Positions 51,936 through 61,103 of a DNA stretch of 64,000 nt are shown one piece after another (position 1 is the first letter of the stretch; every line of letters starts with the position of its first letter). Under the pieces are notes generated by a model that saw nothing but the letters and a program-made list of their open reading frames with translations, searched no databases and was not told the DNA's origin. Source of the stretch: Brenneria goodwinii (GTDB lineage Bacteria > Pseudomonadota > Gammaproteobacteria > Enterobacterales > Enterobacteriaceae); the NCBI RefSeq assembly GCF_002291445.1, contig NZ_CP014137.1:2356001-2420000 (forward strand). The letters are read 5' to 3'. The translations under genes and the position numbers were made by a program.

Positions 51936-52091
51936 TAAAACCAAAAGGTTTGTCATCAAACTCATTTAATTTTTATTTTTCCTTTGCTGGAAAAAGTTTT
52001 CCGGATAGTGATAACCGGTGTAACAAGCAGAAAAGGACATCAACGTCAGGCTGATATCGTAAAAAACGATGTTTAACTGCCTGTTATCGCG

Positions 52092-52111
52092 CAGGGTTAA
52101 CCCTGTATACT
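52092..52111 (+). promoter_or_regulatory. Palindrome overlapping the probable promoter of the EamA transporter gene
   Basis: CAGGGTTAACCCTG (perfect 14-bp palindrome, 52092-52105) is immediately followed by TATACT (52106-52111), a good minus-10. A repressor site between minus-35 and minus-10 is the simplest reading. No local regulator gene is an obvious partner. Confidence 0.5.
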
Positions 52112-52194
52112 CAGGCACATCATGGATGTGGATGAATAGCAAAACAGGCCGACCTGTAAATTTTAGCGCCTATCCGATGTTCACAACACCGCCC

Positions 52195-53211
52195 ATGACT
52201 CAAATAACCAGACAACTAACAGGCTCAATAATGCTAACCGGTATTCTCTTTGCGCTTTGCGCAGGATTAATGTGGGGATTGGTTTTTGTCGGCCCGCTGT
52301 TGATACCTGAATATCCCGCCGCCTTGCAATCAACAGGCCGCTATCTTGCATTCGGCCTGATTGCCCTACCGTTGGCCTGGCTGGATCGACGCCGGCTACG
52401 CCGGTTGACGCGCCGGGACTGGTGGGAAGCGACAAAATTAACTGCCGTCGGCAATCTGCTCTACTACTTTTTCCTCGCCAGCGCGATTCAACGCACCGGC
52501 GCGCCGGTTTCAACCATGATTATCGGCACATTGCCGGTGGTGATAGCCGTAACGGCGAATCTGCTCTACGGTAAACGCGACGGCCGGGTGTTATGGCGCC
52601 AGTTGATACCGGCTCTGGCGCTGATCGCCATAGGACTGATCTGCGTGAATATCGCCGAATTGTCGGCATTAGCGATGACGCGGGACAACATCTGGCGCTA
52701 TGCCGGCGGAATTATGCTGGCGTTTGGGTCGGTGATCTGCTGGACCTGGTATCCGTTGCGTAACGCCCACTGGCTGCGGGAACACACTTATAGCAACCCC
52801 ACGACCTGGGCGACGGCGCAAGGGGTAGTCACACTGCCGTTGGCGCTGCTGGGCTATCTGCTGGTTTGCGGCCAGTTGGCTTTCACCCAACAGACATTCA
52901 CCCTGCCGTTTGGCCCCCGCCCTGAGGTATTCATTCCATTGATGATCGCCATCGGTCTGTTTTGCTCCTGGCTGGGAACGCTCTGCTGGAACAGCGCCAG
53001 CAAACGTCTGCCGACCGTGCTGATCGGTCCGCTGATTGTGTTCGAAACGCTGGCGGCGTTAAGTTACGCCTTTATTCTGCGACAAACCTGGCCGCCGCTG
53101 CTGACGCTGGGCGGGGTATGCTGTCTGGTGATTGGCGTGATTTATGCGGTAAGAATCAAACCCCGGCCGGTGGTGGTGCCGCTGTCCGTTTCATTGCCTT
53201 CGGGGAAATAG
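52195..53211 (+). CDS. EamA-family (DMT) transporter
   Basis: About 338 aa with ten membrane segments arranged as two EamA repeats. Start uncertain: the frame is open to 52069 across the palindrome and minus-10, so ATG 52195 (MTQITRQ) or ATG 52231 (MLTGILFALCAGLMWGLVFVG) is more likely. Members export amino acids or other metabolites. Substrate unknown. Confidence 0.82.
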   Translation: MTQITRQLTGSIMLTGILFALCAGLMWGLVFVGPLLIPEYPAALQSTGRYLAFGLIALPLAWLDRRRLRRLTRRDWWEATKLTAVGNLLYYFFLASAIQRTGAPVSTMIIGTLPVVIAVTANLLYGKRDGRVLWRQLIPALALIAIGLICVNIAELSALAMTRDNIWRYAGGIMLAFGSVICWTWYPLRNAHWLREHTYSNPTTWATAQGVVTLPLALLGYLLVCGQLAFTQQTFTLPFGPRPEVFIPLMIAIGLFCSWLGTLCWNSASKRLPTVLIGPLIVFETLAALSYAFILRQTWPPLLTLGGVCCLVIGVIYAVRIKPRPVVVPLSVSLPSGK

Positions 53212-53289
53212 GGCCAGCCCTGGCCCAGTGCTTAAGGCGAAAATCGCGAACAGACCGAGCGTGCGATTCATGTTTCATCCTTGGCCGAT

Positions 53290-53333
53290 GATTAAAATTC
53301 GTCGCGTAATCCGCCAACCTACGGATTTTAATC
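53290..53333. terminator. Inverted repeat between convergent EamA and TlpA-like genes
   Basis: GATTAAAAT...ATTTTAATC with a 26-nt interior that itself contains GGTTGGCGGATT. AT-rich arms give T-runs on both strands, so it may act as a bidirectional terminator. Confidence 0.45.
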
Positions 53334-53342
53334 GTATCCCAG

Positions 53343-53843
53343 TCACGCCCCGTGCGCTAGCTGCTCAAACAGCGCCGTCAGCTGCTGTTCATTACGTGCG
53401 CCTTGATGTTGCGCGATAACCTTGCCGTTGCCGTCAATGATAAATGATGTGGGGGTGCCGATAACCTGATAGCGCTCTTTGGTGATGCCCAACTGATCGC
53501 GAATCACCGGGTAACTGATCTTTTGCTGCGCCAGCAGCGCAGAAATATCCACGCCATCCGGATCCGTGTTGACCGCCACGACCACCACTTTATCGCCGTA
53601 GCTTTTACTGAGTTTCTCCAACGTTCCCATTTCCGCCAGACAGCCGCCGCAGCCGGAAGACCAGAAGTTCAGGTAAACGCTTTTCCCCTGCCAGCGCGCC
53701 AGCTCCACCGGCTGGCCGGTTAAATCATAGGCGGCCAGCGCGGGCGCGTTGGCGCCGATGCTCACCTGCTCCTCTTTGCAGCCGCCGAGCAATACCAATG
53801 CGCCCAGCAGGCAAACGGCTTGTAATGCGTTACGCCATGGCAT
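53343..53843 (-). CDS. TlpA-like thioredoxin lipoprotein of the fet operon
   Basis: 166 aa. Lipobox LLGGC at about residues 18-22, so membrane-anchored and facing the periplasm. TlpA/AhpC-type domain with redox motif SSGCGGCLAEM and cis-Pro VIGTPTSFII. Corresponds to FetE/FetF of the E. coli F11 fetMP locus and Cj1664/Cj1665 of Campylobacter. It overlaps the ATPase gene by 14 nt and is last in the operon. Only one such thioredoxin is present; related loci usually have two. Confidence 0.82.
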   Translation of the reverse strand: MPWRNALQAVCLLGALVLLGGCKEEQVSIGANAPALAAYDLTGQPVELARWQGKSVYLNFWSSGCGGCLAEMGTLEKLSKSYGDKVVVVAVNTDPDGVDISALLAQQKISYPVIRDQLGITKERYQVIGTPTSFIIDGNGKVIAQHQGARNEQQLTALFEQLAHGA

Positions 53844-54546
53844 GATGATTGACCTCCTCGCCTAAATATCTGCCGTGCTGCAAACGAATAATGCGATCGG
53901 CAAACTTACCCAGTTCAGGGTTATGCGTCACCATCACGATAGTGCGGCCCTGATGGTGCAAATCTCTGAGCAGATCCAACACCCGCTGCTCGTTTTCTTC
54001 ATCCAGATTCCCTGTCGGTTCATCGGCGAAAATGACCGGCGGCTCGTTCACCAAGGCTCTGGCGATACAGACCCGCTGCTGTTCGCCGCCGGAAAGCTGA
54101 CTGGGCAAATGGCCGATACGGTGTTCCAATCCCACCTGTGCGAGAACGCGCTTGGCGGCATCTTCGTCGACCACGCTGTGGTAATGCTGAGCCAGCATGA
54201 TGTTTTCCAGCGCCGTCAGGAAGGGGATCAGATGGAACTGTTGGAAAACCAGTCCGATCTTATCGGCGCGGAATTTACGCCGCCCTTCTTCATCCAGCGC
54301 GGCGGCATCAACGCCGTCCAGCAGAACCTGCCCCTCGCTCACCGTATCCAGACAGGTGAGGATATTCATCAGCGTGGTTTTGCCGGATCCCGATGCCCCC
54401 ATAATGGCGACAAACTCCCCGCGGGCAATCCGGATATTGATATCCTCCAGCGCGGTAACCTGGCCAAAACGTTTGTAAAGGCGCCGTGTTTCAATCACCG
54501 CCTCTGGCGCCTGCCCCGCGTTCTGGCTATTTATTGATGAGGACAT
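53830..54546 (-). CDS. MacB/LolD-type ABC ATPase of the fet operon
   Basis: 238 aa. Visible: Walker A GASGSGKTT, Q-loop LVFQQFHLIPFLTALEN, signature LSGGEQQRVCIARAL, Walker B VIFADEPTGNLD, switch MVTHNPEL. The FxxFHLIPxLTAxEN segment marks the MacB/LolD group, which work with FtsX-like permeases rather than transport-channel permeases. Counterpart of FetD. It lies 4 nt from the permease gene. Confidence 0.85.
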   Translation of the reverse strand: MSSSINSQNAGQAPEAVIETRRLYKRFGQVTALEDINIRIARGEFVAIMGASGSGKTTLMNILTCLDTVSEGQVLLDGVDAAALDEEGRRKFRADKIGLVFQQFHLIPFLTALENIMLAQHYHSVVDEDAAKRVLAQVGLEHRIGHLPSQLSGGEQQRVCIARALVNEPPVIFADEPTGNLDEENEQRVLDLLRDLHHQGRTIVMVTHNPELGKFADRIIRLQHGRYLGEEVNHHAMA

Positions 54547-54550
54547 CGCA

Positions 54551-55690
54551 CTACTCTCCTTTTAACACTTTAGCCGGTTCGATATAGATCGCGCGCCGGG
54601 TGGGAACAATGGCCGCCACAGCGGCTACCAGCAAAGAGAGCGCCAGCGTCAACGGGAAGACGGGTGCCCGTAGCGAAATCGTCGCGTTGAAAACCGCCAT
54701 GCCCAGAACCTGAGCCAGCAAATAGCCCAGCACCGACCCGCACACCACGGCCGCCAATGCAATGATGCCGGTTTCGGCCAGCATCTGACGGATAATGTCC
54801 CGCCCGCTGGCGCCCAGCGCTTTCTGTAGCGCAAATTCACGCGCCCGTTCGCCGACAATCGCCATCAGCGTGGTGTTGACGCACAATGAGGACAACACCA
54901 GAATGACCACCGAAACCAATCCCATCAGCCCTTTGATTTTGTTCAATACCTGACCTTCAGATGCCGAAACCTTCAGTATCGGTCTGATTTCCAACTGCGG
55001 ATATTGCTGTTGCAATCGTCCGGCAAATTGATCCACCTGCCCCAGATCGTTACTGACGCTGAACAACGCATTGCTGATCGTCCCCGCCTTGTCCAGCCAC
55101 TTCTGCGCCAGATCCAGATTGACGATCAGCATATTGTCCGTGGCATCGCCGGACTCGACGATGCCTTTAATCTGCAGGCGCTGCCGATCGCCGTCGCCAA
55201 CCAGCGTAATGCTGTCGCCGACGTTGACATTCAGCCGTTCCGCCAGCTTGACGCCGATCATCGCATTGCGATCGTCAAAACTGACGCCGATCCAATTGCC
55301 CTTCACCTGCCAATACGGCGCGAGCGGGCGCAATGATTCAAACCACACGCCCATCAGCACCACTTTTTCCAGTTCGGTACGCGCCATACCATACAGATAG
55401 GGGCTGGCCGCATTGATGAGTCCGGCCGGCGCGTTATCAACAATCTGCTGGAATGTTTCCTGCGGCAGCGAATTGCCCCGCGCGGGACCGATATAGAAAT
55501 TCGCCCCAAAGGTGCGCAGTTCCTGGCTCATCTTGGCGTTAATATCGAAATAGACGGCGGACATGGCGGTGACGATCGCCGCGCCGACCGTCAGGGCGGC
55601 AAACACCACGCCGACCCGCTGCATCCGCAACCGTAACGCCCGCAACACTAGCCGCCAGAACATACCGTTCATCCAAACATTAGCGGCCAT
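54551..55690 (-). CDS. FtsX-like/MacB-type permease of the fet operon (first of two)
   Basis: 379 aa. One N-terminal membrane segment (VGVVFAALTVGAAIVTAMSAVYF), a periplasmic MacB-PCD-like domain (about 45-260), then three C-terminal segments with FALQKALGASGRDIIRQMLAE and the terminal VLKGE, the FtsX fold. Overlaps the next permease gene by 11 nt. Counterpart of FetC. Such complexes couple cytoplasmic ATP use to periplasmic work and not necessarily to transport. Confidence 0.85.
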   Translation of the reverse strand: MAANVWMNGMFWRLVLRALRLRMQRVGVVFAALTVGAAIVTAMSAVYFDINAKMSQELRTFGANFYIGPARGNSLPQETFQQIVDNAPAGLINAASPYLYGMARTELEKVVLMGVWFESLRPLAPYWQVKGNWIGVSFDDRNAMIGVKLAERLNVNVGDSITLVGDGDRQRLQIKGIVESGDATDNMLIVNLDLAQKWLDKAGTISNALFSVSNDLGQVDQFAGRLQQQYPQLEIRPILKVSASEGQVLNKIKGLMGLVSVVILVLSSLCVNTTLMAIVGERAREFALQKALGASGRDIIRQMLAETGIIALAAVVCGSVLGYLLAQVLGMAVFNATISLRAPVFPLTLALSLLVAAVAAIVPTRRAIYIEPAKVLKGE

Positions 55691-56969
55691 ACAGCACCTC
55701 CACCGGATAGAGTTTGGCGATCCGGCGCGCCGGGAACCAGGTGCCGATGACGGCGATCAGCATCGAAATCACCAGCACGCAGGGAATGACGATCCAGGCA
55801 AAACTGAGCGGCACGCCGAACAGCATCAGCCCGATGGCTTTCGCCAGCCCCCAGCCCGCCACACAGCCGATCATACCGCCGATCAAGCCGCTCAACGCCG
55901 CCTCCAGATAGAACAGCAGCATAATCTGCCACTGCCGGGCGCCCAGCGCCTTCATCAGGCCAATCTCCCGGGATCGTTCCATAATGGTGCTGGTCATCAG
56001 CGAGGCGATGCCCATGGCGGCGGCGACCAATGCCGCAAAGGTGACGACGGCCAGCAAGAGCTGGATTTTATCGATCACCACCCCTTCCGACGCGGCGACC
56101 TGCCAGATAGGACGAACCACCGCCCCGGAGATGGCTTCTTCCAACTGATGGGCGATAGAGGAGACATAGGCGGTGCAGTACCAGAGGTCATACTCTTCGG
56201 CGTTCAGCGCCTCCAGATTTTCACGCGCCCGGCGCGACAGGTCGTTTTCCGGCACCGTCAGCGCCGAAACGCGAATCGCCTGTATTTTTCCTTCCAGCCC
56301 CAGCAGGCGCTGCACCACCACCAGCGGCATCACCAGACGGTTTTCTTCATCTCCGCCGCTGGTCAGGATCCCGCTTACCCGAACCGTGATATCACCTTTG
56401 GGACCGTGCAACGGTAACTCGCGTCCTACCTGCCAGCCATTCTGCTGCGCCAGTTGACGGCCGGCCAGCACCTCGGCCATTTTGCCTTCGGCGACCGGCT
56501 CCTGCGGCCACTGACCGGCAACCTGCCAGTAAGGGCTGACGGTTATCTGCCCGGTGCGATAGTCTTCTTCATCCGGCACCGCGACGGGTTGAGAAAAGAA
56601 GGTTCCCAACACCGCTACCGGCTGTCCGTTAATTTCAACATCGCCGCTGAGCAGCGGCGCAAAACCGACGATATTGTTACGCCAAAAGATATCCTTGATA
56701 TTGGGCAGTTCCGCCTCATCGAGAAAATCCTGCCCGTCCAGCGGGTTGCTGCGCTCGCCGAATAATGCCGGCAACGCCGCCTGCCCTGCCGGTTCAATCA
56801 AGATATTCGCGCCATAGGATTTCAATTCGCGCGACATTTTATCGCCGATATCAATGGATACCGCCAACAGGGCCGAGATCAGTCCCGCCGCCAAAAAGAC
56901 CGTCAATATCGCCAGCGATTTACGCCGGATATTTCTGCGCCAGGACTGGCGTAACATGCGCCATAGCAT
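55680..56969 (-). CDS. FtsX-like/MacB-type permease of the fet operon (second)
   Basis: 429 aa, same architecture as its neighbour: N-terminal segment (AILTVFLAAGLISALLAVSIDI), large periplasmic domain, three C-terminal segments with REIGLMKALGARQWQIMLLFYLEAALSGLIGG and PVEVLYG. Paralogous to the 54551 protein. Counterpart of FetB. Follows the membrane Fe-S protein gene by 2 nt. Confidence 0.85.
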   Translation of the reverse strand: MLWRMLRQSWRRNIRRKSLAILTVFLAAGLISALLAVSIDIGDKMSRELKSYGANILIEPAGQAALPALFGERSNPLDGQDFLDEAELPNIKDIFWRNNIVGFAPLLSGDVEINGQPVAVLGTFFSQPVAVPDEEDYRTGQITVSPYWQVAGQWPQEPVAEGKMAEVLAGRQLAQQNGWQVGRELPLHGPKGDITVRVSGILTSGGDEENRLVMPLVVVQRLLGLEGKIQAIRVSALTVPENDLSRRARENLEALNAEEYDLWYCTAYVSSIAHQLEEAISGAVVRPIWQVAASEGVVIDKIQLLLAVVTFAALVAAAMGIASLMTSTIMERSREIGLMKALGARQWQIMLLFYLEAALSGLIGGMIGCVAGWGLAKAIGLMLFGVPLSFAWIVIPCVLVISMLIAVIGTWFPARRIAKLYPVEVLYGR

Positions 56970-56971
56970 GA

Positions 56972-58369
56972 TTATTCCCCTTCCGCTTGATCGTCAGCCG
57001 CCGCCGTTGAGGTCACATATTTTCCGGGGCTTTCACGGAAACGATTGTAGTTAGCTTCAGACGAGAAGAAATAGGTTTTACCGGCATAGCGATACTTATG
57101 CTCGGCTTTCACATTGGTGAGTTTCGAACCGTCCACCGGGTCGACAACATCCATGGCTATCACGGTGGTGAAATAGTTGGTGCCTGCGGCAAGCGACGCA
57201 TAGCTAATCGTCAGTTCATGGTCGTCGTTGCTCCAGCCTTCAATCGGTACCGGATTACACCCGCCCGCCTTGCCGATGGAAGGAATAAAGATACGCACGT
57301 CGCAGGCGACGCAAATCACCTGATTGCCTTCCATCACATAACCCTGATCGCCGCACAGCAGGCAGGCATCGAACACCACCCCCAGCCGCAGCCGATCCGG
57401 ATAGCGGTTGATGACGAAAAAGCGCACCGCTTTACCGTCATCGGCAATCCAGACAAACCGGTGCAGCCTGCCGTCACGCACCTGTTCTATCGGAATATGA
57501 ACCTTGCCGTCTTCGGCTAGCGTCACCGGCAGCGCTTCAGACAGGCGCGGAGGACGCGAGGCGATCTGATCCCAGTAAAGCTGGCCCAAGACGATCACCA
57601 GCAACGCCGCCACGGTTGTCAGCACCGTGCGGCGCACATTGCGGTAATCCGCCGTGGCTTTACGTTTGGCGATGGCTTCCGTTTCCGCCTGCATCCGCCG
57701 GCGCGTGCGCAATAAAGGCGATAGGTAGCAGGCCGCGACGACGGCCATCAAAAACGCGCTGAAATAATTCAACAACCAGGCGCTGTTGGTCACCTGCGCG
57801 ACATAGCTCAAACGCGGCTTGGTTAGCCCCAGCACCTGTAGCTTCATCAATAACAACAGCAGGTTGCCGCCGATCGGCAATAGCAATAAAGCGACCAGCA
57901 ATACCAGCAGCGGCCAGCGTAATAGGCGAATGCGGCGCACAATCATGCCGCAAAGCGCGGCGCTGAAAACCAGCCAGCCGAACGCCATCACCACCGCGCT
58001 GAAATTCAGCAGCAGATCGGTATTCACCACATGGGTGGTGGTCAATGCGCTCAGGTTGGGATCGCCGCCCCAGTGGACAGCCGCACCGGCGACCAGTACC
58101 GCCTGCCAGAAATAGCCGATGCGGGAATGAGAGAAAAACTGACTGACGAGGAACAGCGCCAGGACAACCGCCTGGATACCCGTTATCCAGAGTTGGAACA
58201 GCTGTCCGCCGGGCAAGCGAACGCCGACCAGCGTACCGATAATCAGCGCCAGTAAGGTTATCCATGCCAACGGTCTGATTTCGGGCGTGGAACGGTGACT
58301 CCAGTTCAGCCCTAACAGCAACGCTATCGGCAGAAAGGCCTGTAGCGTAGTCACAAAGAAATAACTCAT
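56972..58369 (-). CDS. Membrane protein with DUF2318 iron-sulfur-type domain and YHS domain, fet operon
   Basis: About 465 aa from ATG 58369 (MSYFFVTTLQ); a TTG six codons upstream is the alternative. Eight or so membrane segments in the first 270 residues, then a periplasmic-side domain with CLLC and CVAC motifs (DUF2318), ending in a YHS-type metal-binding segment (YRYAGKTYFFSSEANYNRFRESPGKY). Counterpart of FetA of the fetMP locus (unrelated to K-12 FetAB). Probably handles electrons or metal for iron uptake. An ERIC-like fragment sits in its leader. Confidence 0.82.
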   Translation of the reverse strand: MSYFFVTTLQAFLPIALLLGLNWSHRSTPEIRPLAWITLLALIIGTLVGVRLPGGQLFQLWITGIQAVVLALFLVSQFFSHSRIGYFWQAVLVAGAAVHWGGDPNLSALTTTHVVNTDLLLNFSAVVMAFGWLVFSAALCGMIVRRIRLLRWPLLVLLVALLLLPIGGNLLLLLMKLQVLGLTKPRLSYVAQVTNSAWLLNYFSAFLMAVVAACYLSPLLRTRRRMQAETEAIAKRKATADYRNVRRTVLTTVAALLVIVLGQLYWDQIASRPPRLSEALPVTLAEDGKVHIPIEQVRDGRLHRFVWIADDGKAVRFFVINRYPDRLRLGVVFDACLLCGDQGYVMEGNQVICVACDVRIFIPSIGKAGGCNPVPIEGWSNDDHELTISYASLAAGTNYFTTVIAMDVVDPVDGSKLTNVKAEHKYRYAGKTYFFSSEANYNRFRESPGKYVTSTAAADDQAEGE

Positions 58370-58455
58370 ATACCCGTCATCTTTCAAGTTGCAGGTGTGT
58401 TGGCTTCGTTACTTTTACACGACCCATCCGTGGGTCTCGCCCGGTTGGAACCGCG
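58370..58455. repeat. ERIC-like repeat fragment inside the fet operon
   Basis: TATACCCGTCATCTTTCAAG then TTGCAGGTGTGTTGGCTTCG, followed by ACCCATCCGTGGGTCTCGCC. It begins at the base before the fetA-like start codon and widens the fetP-fetA spacing to about 140 nt, unlike the tight spacing elsewhere in the operon. Confidence 0.7.
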
Positions 58456-58509
58456 GCGGAGGGGAAAACCTGACCGCGATGACGGCGCGCTCATCGCAGC
58501 CGGGGTTGA

Positions 58510-59037
58510 TTACTTGATACCGACGTATTTAAAGTCAAAACTGACGTCAAACGGTTTCCACCAGCGGCCCACGCCGGTTTCGCTATCGGTATGACGGTGC
58601 ATGCCCGCTTTGGATGGCGGCTCGATGTGGTAAACCACTTTGTAGTTACCGACGCCCGACATTTTGATATTCGCGCCGTAGTGCGGCCCGTCACTGGCGA
58701 CCATCGGCATGAAGTTGCCTTCCTGTTTGGCGCCGGTATCGGTGTTGGTCAGGGTATAGGCAATCGTCAGGTACGGCATCCATTCACCGGCGCCAATCCC
58801 GTTCTTGTTGCCTTCAACCGCGTGGATATCCGCCTCCAGGTGGATATCCGATTTTGCCGCGGGCAGGCCCATACCGCGAGGTTCCATGTCAATCGGTTGC
58901 AGATAAACCGCAGCAATCTCCATCTCATTAATGGTGACTGGCTCGCCAGCCGGATATTCCTCAAACGCCAATACGGCCGGTGCGGTGAAAATACCGGCGA
59001 TGACGGCGCCAGCAATCAGACTTTTTCGCATATTCAT
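58510..59037 (-). CDS. fetP: Periplasmic iron-binding protein FetP (P19/Tp34 family)
   Basis: 175 aa from ATG 59037 (MNMRKSLIAG), chosen for its GAGG site and because a signal peptide (to VLA|FEEYPAGE) begins there; the open frame extends upstream over fetM. P19 hallmarks: GEPVTINEMEIAAVYLQPIDMEPRG, KSDIHLEADIHAVEGNKNG (His ligands), GPHYGANIKM and HRHTDSETGVGRWW. P19 proteins bind copper and iron and support FTR1 permeases in ferrous iron uptake. Lies between fetM and fetA-like genes. Confidence 0.92.
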   Translation of the reverse strand: MNMRKSLIAGAVIAGIFTAPAVLAFEEYPAGEPVTINEMEIAAVYLQPIDMEPRGMGLPAAKSDIHLEADIHAVEGNKNGIGAGEWMPYLTIAYTLTNTDTGAKQEGNFMPMVASDGPHYGANIKMSGVGNYKVVYHIEPPSKAGMHRHTDSETGVGRWWKPFDVSFDFKYVGIK

Positions 59038-59105
59038 CAAACCCATCCTCATATCAACAATGTAAAGGTCATCTTTCGTTGCAGTGCTTTTCATCACTTC
59101 ATGCA

Positions 59106-61016
59106 TCAGGCGGCAGGAGCTCGCCGCCGCATAACCGCCAATGCGACAATTGCGGCGACCAGCAGCACTGCCTGCGGTATCAGCGTTTCCACATAGGGAT
59201 AAATACCCAACCCGCTGATTTCCGGTACGCCCGTCAGCAGTGTCGGTTCAAACAATTTGCCTTCAATCAGTTCCAATACGCCTTTGCCGGCAAAGACAAA
59301 CGCCATCAGATACATGAAGCAACCGGTAAACATAAAGAAAGGTTTAAGCGGAAGTTTAACCACGGTGAAACGCATAATCAGGTAGGCGATAACCAGGATC
59401 ACGCAGCCGATGACGAACCCCGCCAGAATGGACAGGTGCCCAACCATATTGTTCGCATCGCCCACCAGCGCATAGTAAAACAGTACGGTTTCGGCGCCTT
59501 CCCGGTAGACCGCCAGAAAACTGGTCAGCCATAACCCCATCATCGAGCCGCTGCTCAGGGAGTGCGACAGTTTTCCTTCCAGATAGGCTTTCCAGTGCTG
59601 GGCTTCCACTTTCGAAAGCAGCCAATAGCTCATGAAGAACAGCATCACGACCGCGATAAGCATCGTAATGCCTTCCAGCATTTCACGGCTGGCGCCGGAG
59701 TTGGTAAACAGCAGTTGGAACAGAACAGCGGTGAGCACGCTGCAAAACAGCGCGACATATACCGACTGACGGATAAGCGGCAGCTTGTCGTGATGCTCGT
59801 TTTTCACCAGATAGGCGACGATGGCCGCCACAATCAACAGCGCTTCCATCCCTTCGCGCACGATGATCAACAGGCTATAGATCAACAGGCTCCAGTGCGA
59901 GTCTCCTCCCTCGCCCAGCATGGTGACGGCATTCGCCAGATCCTGCTTCATCGCCTCCGCCTGCGCCTGCAACTGCTCGACGGGCTGCCCGGCGTTCATC
60001 AGGCTGACCAGCCGGGTAAAATAGCCCTCCAGGGTGGACTTGAAGGCCGCATTGCGGGAACCGATTTTGTTTTCCATCCCGCTGGCTTCAAACAGATCGA
60101 AATAGGCATCCTGCACCGCCATCATGGCGGGTTTGGCCTGCCCCTGACGATATTGCTCAATGGCCGCGAGCATGGCCTGATTAATATCGGCGGCGACTTT
60201 CCCCCAGTCGGCGTCCGGCACATCATCGGCGCTGATGCCGGTATCGCCTTCAGGCGTCGCCGTCACCGGCTGGCTGTCGCGCGTGGTGGGCAGCCCCGGC
60301 AGCAGATCTTCAATATCCTGCAACAGCGTCGTGACGCGATAGGCGACTTCACTCATCTGATCCGGCTGATTCATCATGGCGATCAGCGAGGAAAACTGCT
60401 GATTGATGGCGGCGGCCTGCTGAGCGGAACGATTCTGACGCACCGACATTTCCATCTCGGAGTTCTTAAACCCCTGATAGAGCGCCTGCTGCACGCTCTG
60501 GCTGGCTTTGCCGTACTCGCCGGCCTGATAATCGCTTATCGCCTGCGCCAGCGAGTCATCAATAATCTTGAAACTCTGCTGCCAGTACAGCGCGATATCC
60601 GTATTGTCATAAGCGCCGTGTTGCTCCTGCGCCACCAGCTTATGGCCGTCGGCCAATACCGGCTGCACCGCATTCAACTCCCCTTTCAGCCAGGAAATTT
60701 TGGCCTGCACATCGGCCAGCGGTTTCCCTTCGCCGATCATGCGGCGAATTTCGCCGAACGTTGATTCCAGCTGATAGCTTTTTTGCGCGGAGATGTTGAT
60801 ACGAATGGGGCCTTCAAGGTTTTCGAATACTTCGAAATAGGCCATCTGAACTTCGGTACGGGCTTCATCCGGCTTCTGCTGCTCGTACAATTGAGCCGTT
60901 TTATCCAGTCTGGACTCGATGTCCTGGATGAAGGAAGCGTAATCAGCTGCGGCTAAAGCCAGAGAACTGCCAAATAGCCAACACAACGCAAAGAAGAGTT
61001 TTTGCCACGTAGACAT
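59106..61016 (-). CDS. fetM: FTR1-family iron permease FetM with long periplasmic N-terminal domain
   Basis: 636 aa. Signal peptide (FFALCWLFGSSLALAA), then about 350 residues of helical periplasmic domain with repeated VQxAYFxxFE units (residues about 55-66 and 305-320). The FTR1 permease has two REXXE iron motifs, REGME near residue 387 and REGAE near residue 505, and about seven membrane segments. Counterpart of E. coli F11 FetM and Cj1658. First gene of the seven-gene operon; a Fur box precedes it. Confidence 0.93.
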   Translation of the reverse strand: MSTWQKLFFALCWLFGSSLALAAADYASFIQDIESRLDKTAQLYEQQKPDEARTEVQMAYFEVFENLEGPIRINISAQKSYQLESTFGEIRRMIGEGKPLADVQAKISWLKGELNAVQPVLADGHKLVAQEQHGAYDNTDIALYWQQSFKIIDDSLAQAISDYQAGEYGKASQSVQQALYQGFKNSEMEMSVRQNRSAQQAAAINQQFSSLIAMMNQPDQMSEVAYRVTTLLQDIEDLLPGLPTTRDSQPVTATPEGDTGISADDVPDADWGKVAADINQAMLAAIEQYRQGQAKPAMMAVQDAYFDLFEASGMENKIGSRNAAFKSTLEGYFTRLVSLMNAGQPVEQLQAQAEAMKQDLANAVTMLGEGGDSHWSLLIYSLLIIVREGMEALLIVAAIVAYLVKNEHHDKLPLIRQSVYVALFCSVLTAVLFQLLFTNSGASREMLEGITMLIAVVMLFFMSYWLLSKVEAQHWKAYLEGKLSHSLSSGSMMGLWLTSFLAVYREGAETVLFYYALVGDANNMVGHLSILAGFVIGCVILVIAYLIMRFTVVKLPLKPFFMFTGCFMYLMAFVFAGKGVLELIEGKLFEPTLLTGVPEISGLGIYPYVETLIPQAVLLVAAIVALAVMRRRAPAA

Positions 61017-61039
61017 AATATACGGAGTGAATCGCTAAT

Positions 61040-61058
61040 GATATTTATTATCATTATC
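61040..61058 (-). promoter_or_regulatory. Fur box upstream of fetM
   Basis: On the minus strand GATAATGATAATAAATATC matches the 19-bp consensus GATAATGATAATCATTATC at 17 positions. It starts 24 nt upstream of the fetM ATG, so Fe-Fur should repress the operon. Confidence 0.88.
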
Positions 61059-61103
61059 ACCCTGTAAAATGAACAAGCCTTGATTCACATCACAAAAGGG
61101 AAT

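Noticed and set aside
59562..60764. A 400-codon frame antisense to fetM
   Set aside because: Reads as His/Arg/Gly-rich shadow of the FTR1 gene; no motifs or start signals.
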